64,000 nt of DNA from Burkholderia seminalis DSM 23518 (GTDB lineage Bacteria > Pseudomonadota > Gammaproteobacteria > Burkholderiales > Burkholderiaceae). The DNA is taken from the NCBI RefSeq assembly GCF_902832885.1, contig NZ_CADFDK010000003.1, positions 558,001-622,000 on the forward strand, given 5' to 3'. The translations under genes were made by a program, and so were the position numbers. Under the pieces are notes generated by a model. It did no database searches. It saw only the letters and a list, made by a program, of their open reading frames with translations, and was not told where the DNA came from. Below are positions 61,631 through 64,000 of this stretch, in pieces; positions within the stretch are counted from its first letter, which is position 1, and each line of letters opens with the position of its first letter.

Positions 61631-61646
61631 TGAACGAGATCGTTCA
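61631..61646. promoter_or_regulatory. Palindrome upstream of the LuxR-type gene
   Basis: TGAACGA-GA-TCGTTCA, a perfect 7-bp inverted repeat with a 2-base spacer, 56 bp upstream of the regulator's ATG. Position and symmetry fit an autoregulatory dimer site. Confidence 0.5.
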
Positions 61647-61788
61647 AATTAACCGGGTACGTTTGGTCTGAAATACCACGTTTGTTACCGTTTCTCGTCT
61701 GATGTATTGGCAATCCTGGCAAGACAGCGCGGCCGACGCCGGCACGAACCGCGCCGCGGCCGGCTTTTCATCCGGATCAGGGTATGCC

Positions 61789-61896
61789 ATGATGCAGCGC
61801 ATGACGATCCGAAACGCCACGTCCTCGCTGCACCATCACCACGGCCGCCCTCCATTGCGCCGTGGGTCGTTTCGCATCCAGTCATCGATCGGGTAG
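61789..61896 (+). CDS. hisL: Histidine leader peptide (hisL-type)
   Basis: A 35-residue ORF (MMQRMTIRNATSSLHHHHGRPP... ending QSSIG) with four consecutive His codons (CACCATCACCAC, 61831-61842). A purine-rich site (CAGGG) precedes the first Met; starts at 61792 or 61801 are also possible. It is followed by an intrinsic terminator and then by hisC, 107 bp downstream. This is the classical attenuator arrangement: shortage of charged His-tRNA stalls the ribosome in the leader and prevents termination. It is too short and compositionally odd to be another kind of gene. Confidence 0.8.
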   Translation: MMQRMTIRNATSSLHHHHGRPPLRRGSFRIQSSIG

Positions 61897-61918
61897 CTCC
61901 CCGGTCAACACGACAACC

Positions 61919-61947
61919 AAGGCGCCTCCGGCGCCTTTTTTGTTTTT
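61919..61947 (+). terminator. Intrinsic terminator of the histidine attenuator
   Basis: Perfect stem AAGGCGCC (61919-61926) with GGCGCCTT (61930-61937), loop TCC, followed by a T-rich run (TTTTGTTTTTT). It begins 22 bases after the leader stop and 85 bases before the hisC ATG. It is the only textbook Rho-independent terminator I found in the window, and it points at hisC. Confidence 0.88.
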
Positions 61948-62002
61948 TGCCGCCGAAAAAGCCCGCTGCGCCGCCCCATCGATAACGTCCGGAGTGTTTT
62001 CA

Positions 62003-63115
62003 ATGCAACAACCGTGGAAAGACATTGCCCTGTCGGATTTGCCGCTGCGGGACGATCTGACGTTGCGGCATGCGTACGGCGCGCCGCAGCTCGACGTGCC
62101 GGTCCGCCTGAACGTCAACGAGAATCCGTATCCGCCGTCGCCGGCGCTCGTCGAACGCATCGCGACCGCGGTGGCCGATGCGGCGCGCGACGCGAACCGC
62201 TATCCCGATCGCGACTTCGCCGAACTGCGATCGCATCTCGCCGCCTACCTGACGCACGACACCGGCGTGCCGGTCGACGCGAGCCGCGTCTGGGCGGCCA
62301 ACGGGTCGAACGAGGTGATCCAGCAGATCCTGCAGGCATTCGGCGGCCCGGGGCGCTCGGTGCTGGCCTTTACGCCCGCGTATCCGATGTATGACGAATA
62401 CTGCCGGACGACCTTCACGCGCCTGCACACGTTGCCGCGCGACGAGGATTTCGCGCTGGACCTCGATCGGGCGCTCGACGGCATCCGCGAACACCGGCCG
62501 AGCGTGATCCTGCTCACGTCACCGAACAACCCGACGGGAACCGCGCTGCCGATCGACGACATCCGCGCGATTCTCGACCTCGCGCCGGGTGTGGTCGTCG
62601 TCGACGAAGCGTATGCGGAATTCCGTCGTCACGGCGTCCGCAGCGCGGTGACGCTGCTGCCCGACCATCCGCGGCTGATCGTGACGCGTACGTTGAGCAA
62701 GGCATTCAAGTTCGCGGGGGGCCGCATCGGGTATTGCGCATGCGCGCCGGCGATCGTGGACGCGCTGAAGCGGGTTCGCCTGCCGTATCACCTGTCCGCG
62801 TTGACGCAGGCGGCGGCCTGCGCGGCGCTCGCCGCGCGTGACGAAATGCTGTCGCAGGTCGACGCGATCAAGGTCGAGCGCGACGCGACCGTGTGCTGGC
62901 TGCGCGGCCGGGGCCTCGCGGTCGCCGATTCGGATGCGAACTTCGTGATGTTCGGCAAGTTTGCGGATCGCCACCGGATCTGGAGCGGACTCCTGCGCCA
63001 CGGTGTCCTGATTCGCGAGTCCGGGCCGCCCGAGTACCTGCGCGTCTCGATCGGCACCGCTCTGGAGATGGCTGCGTTTCGCGCGGCGCTGCTCGACGTG
63101 ATGGCGCGCGAATAA
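62003..63115 (+). CDS. hisC: Histidinol-phosphate aminotransferase
   Basis: 370 residues from MQQPWKDIALSDLPL. Fold-type I aminotransferase: RLNVNENPYPPS, GSNEVIQQILQAFGGPGRSVLAFTPAYPMYDEY, SPNNPTGTALPIDDI (PLP-contacting Asn), VVVDEAYAEF (cofactor Asp) and RTLSKAFKFAGGRIGYC with the PLP-binding Lys. HisC converts imidazole-acetol phosphate plus glutamate to histidinol phosphate. It stands alone rather than in the his operon, so it is likely a second hisC; the His-rich leader and terminator upstream support control by histidine supply. Confidence 0.92.
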   Translation: MQQPWKDIALSDLPLRDDLTLRHAYGAPQLDVPVRLNVNENPYPPSPALVERIATAVADAARDANRYPDRDFAELRSHLAAYLTHDTGVPVDASRVWAANGSNEVIQQILQAFGGPGRSVLAFTPAYPMYDEYCRTTFTRLHTLPRDEDFALDLDRALDGIREHRPSVILLTSPNNPTGTALPIDDIRAILDLAPGVVVVDEAYAEFRRHGVRSAVTLLPDHPRLIVTRTLSKAFKFAGGRIGYCACAPAIVDALKRVRLPYHLSALTQAAACAALAARDEMLSQVDAIKVERDATVCWLRGRGLAVADSDANFVMFGKFADRHRIWSGLLRHGVLIRESGPPEYLRVSIGTALEMAAFRAALLDVMARE

Positions 63116-63127
63116 GCAATGGGGTGC

Positions 63128-63391
63128 TTACTTCATCGTCGCGAGCCGCGATTCCAGTTCGTCGATCTTCGCGAGCACGGCTTCGCTGAGCTTCCTGACG
63201 TGACGCGGCACGTCGGGCGCCGACAGCAGTTCCTCGATGCGCCCGCGCCAGTAGCTCGGATGCCTGACGCGCGCCGCGCCCGACATCGATACGTCGTCAG
63301 CGATCGCATCGCTGTCCAGGAGAGCCACCATTCTCTGGATGTGAGAAAGCTCTCGTTCCACGTAGTCTCTTGCCAGCATATTGATTGCCAT
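63128..63391 (-). CDS. Small hypothetical protein
   Basis: 87 residues from MAINMLARDYVERELSHIQRMVALLDSDAI, ending RLATMK. It is helical and charged with no signal or membrane segment, and converges on hisC, 12 bp between the stops. Codon use resembles its neighbours, so it is probably real, but I recognise no family. The longer frame to 63523 is less likely, since the extra part is Arg/His-rich and overlaps presumed promoter sequence. Confidence 0.55.
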   Translation of the reverse strand: MAINMLARDYVERELSHIQRMVALLDSDAIADDVSMSGAARVRHPSYWRGRIEELLSAPDVPRHVRKLSEAVLAKIDELESRLATMK

Positions 63392-63787
63392 TCCCCGAAA
63401 TACGACATCAGGCCTTCCGTCGTCAGCGCCATCGTGCCGCGATGCCAACGATGCACCGCCCACGCCGTGCGTCGTCCGCATGCAACGGCCGTGTCGTTCA
63501 ACTGCGCGGACGATCGCATGCAATCGACACGGAATGGCAGGCCTGTTCGTTTGTTTTCGTTACATCCGCTCCCCGGTGCACTGTCGTCAATCGTAGGCGC
63601 ACCGGCCCGCGCCGGCATCCCCAAAAATGGGGATGCCGGCCGATATCGTTTGCGCGACGGGTTACGGAAATGCCGGAGGCGGGGCACCTCCCGCCGATAA
63701 GACGGCGGTGCGAATTCGACCGGATCGGGGTTCAGGCGCGATGCGGCCCGCAATTCGGACGCGTTTGCCTTGCACCGTCGCGGCATG
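63392..63787. other. Intergenic region holding a long hairpin
   Basis: About 400 bp. The only strong structure is the 63611-63640 hairpin described separately. No supported gene; open frames here are antisense-like and lack ribosome sites. Confidence 0.45.
63611..63640. repeat. Perfect 12-bp stem with A-rich loop
   Basis: GCCGGCATCCCC (63611-63622) pairs with GGGGATGCCGGC (63629-63640) around AAAAAT. It could be a bidirectional terminator or one copy of a dispersed intergenic repeat. No second copy was seen in this window. Confidence 0.6.
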
Positions 63788-64000
63788 TCAGGTTCCGGGC
63801 ACCGGTTGCGTCCGCAACGCCTGATGCCAGGTCTGCTGCGGGCCGTCCGCGACGGCGATCGGCGACCGTCCGTCGTGGAGCCGGCGGCACGTCAGACAGC
63901 GCATGGAGCCGGTCCAGCGCGCCACTGTCCATGTCGACGCGGGCAGCGGGCACGCGCCGCCTGTCGCACCTTGCATGTCGATTGGCGCGCTTTGCAAGTG
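63788..64000 (-). CDS. Possible partial ORF at the window edge
   Basis: The minus frame is open from the edge to a stop at 63788 and reads RWTGSMRCLTCRRLHDGRSPIAVADGPQQTWHQALRTQPVPGT at its end. The CxxC pair and Trp spacing look more protein-like than the other frames, but there is no family match and the start is outside the window. It may equally be a random open frame. Confidence 0.25.
   Translation of the reverse strand, partial: HLQSAPIDMQGATGGACPLPASTWTVARWTGSMRCLTCRRLHDGRSPIAVADGPQQTWHQALRTQPVPGT

Overview
The window is GC-rich (about two thirds G+C), has strong third-position GC bias and tightly packed operons. It reads like a secondary replicon of a Burkholderia cepacia complex species or a close relative: many sugar and amine uptake systems, paralogous FAD oxidases, DUF4148-like small exported proteins, and TRAP and ABC transporters. 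Everything here is read by eye; no database search was run.

Layout. 1-1493 is the 3' end of a TonB-dependent receptor. 1524-5450 (minus) is a four-gene operon: two proteins built from a repeated ~60-residue module, an MFS carrier and an ArsB-type permease. It is preceded by a textbook sigma-54 promoter and two near-identical 17-bp palindromes. Next to them lie the genes of an NtrC-type regulator and its sensor kinase (5619-8482), which very probably drive the operon. 8661-9617 is an alginate-lyase-like (PL5) exported protein lacking the usual catalytic His. 9707-18321 is the D-xylose locus: xylA-xylB-xylF-xylG-xylH plus a small ORF on minus, and xylR then galM on plus. xylA carries a one-base frameshift at a run of eight G. 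19497-24170 is a ytfQ-ytfR-ytfT-yjfF galactofuranose-type ABC operon. 24661-25707 is a eukaryote-like topoisomerase IB.

25874-31396 (minus) is an operon for a polar amino-acid-type ABC transporter, a histidine-ammonia-lyase homologue that has lost exactly the Ala-Ser-Gly triad that makes the MIO cofactor, and a HutC-like GntR regulator. A plausible operator (TTGTCTATACAA) and an inverted partner site lie upstream. The best hypothesis is ergothioneine (or another histidine betaine) uptake and cleavage. 32033-34036 holds two small exported proteins and decayed genes. 34227-37139 is a DctPQM TRAP transporter with a perfect 15-bp palindrome upstream.

37695-51363 is a 13.7-kb run on one strand: a dipeptide-type ABC transporter, three FAD amine/amino-acid oxidases (two of them 425-residue close paralogues), a bicupin, a short AraC regulator, an aldehyde dehydrogenase and an M20 amidohydrolase. 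Together they suggest uptake of an N-acylated amine or amino-acid conjugate, hydrolysis, oxidative deamination and aldehyde oxidation. 52057-61575 holds a chemoreceptor, a HAD dehalogenase-like enzyme, a double-GNAT protein, a GhrA-type reductase, and a module of class III aminotransferase, Lrp regulator, succinate-semialdehyde-type dehydrogenase and LuxR-type regulator. 61789-63115 is a histidine attenuator (leader peptide with four consecutive His codons and an intrinsic terminator) in front of a hisC paralogue. The window ends with a small ORF, a long hairpin and an edge ORF.
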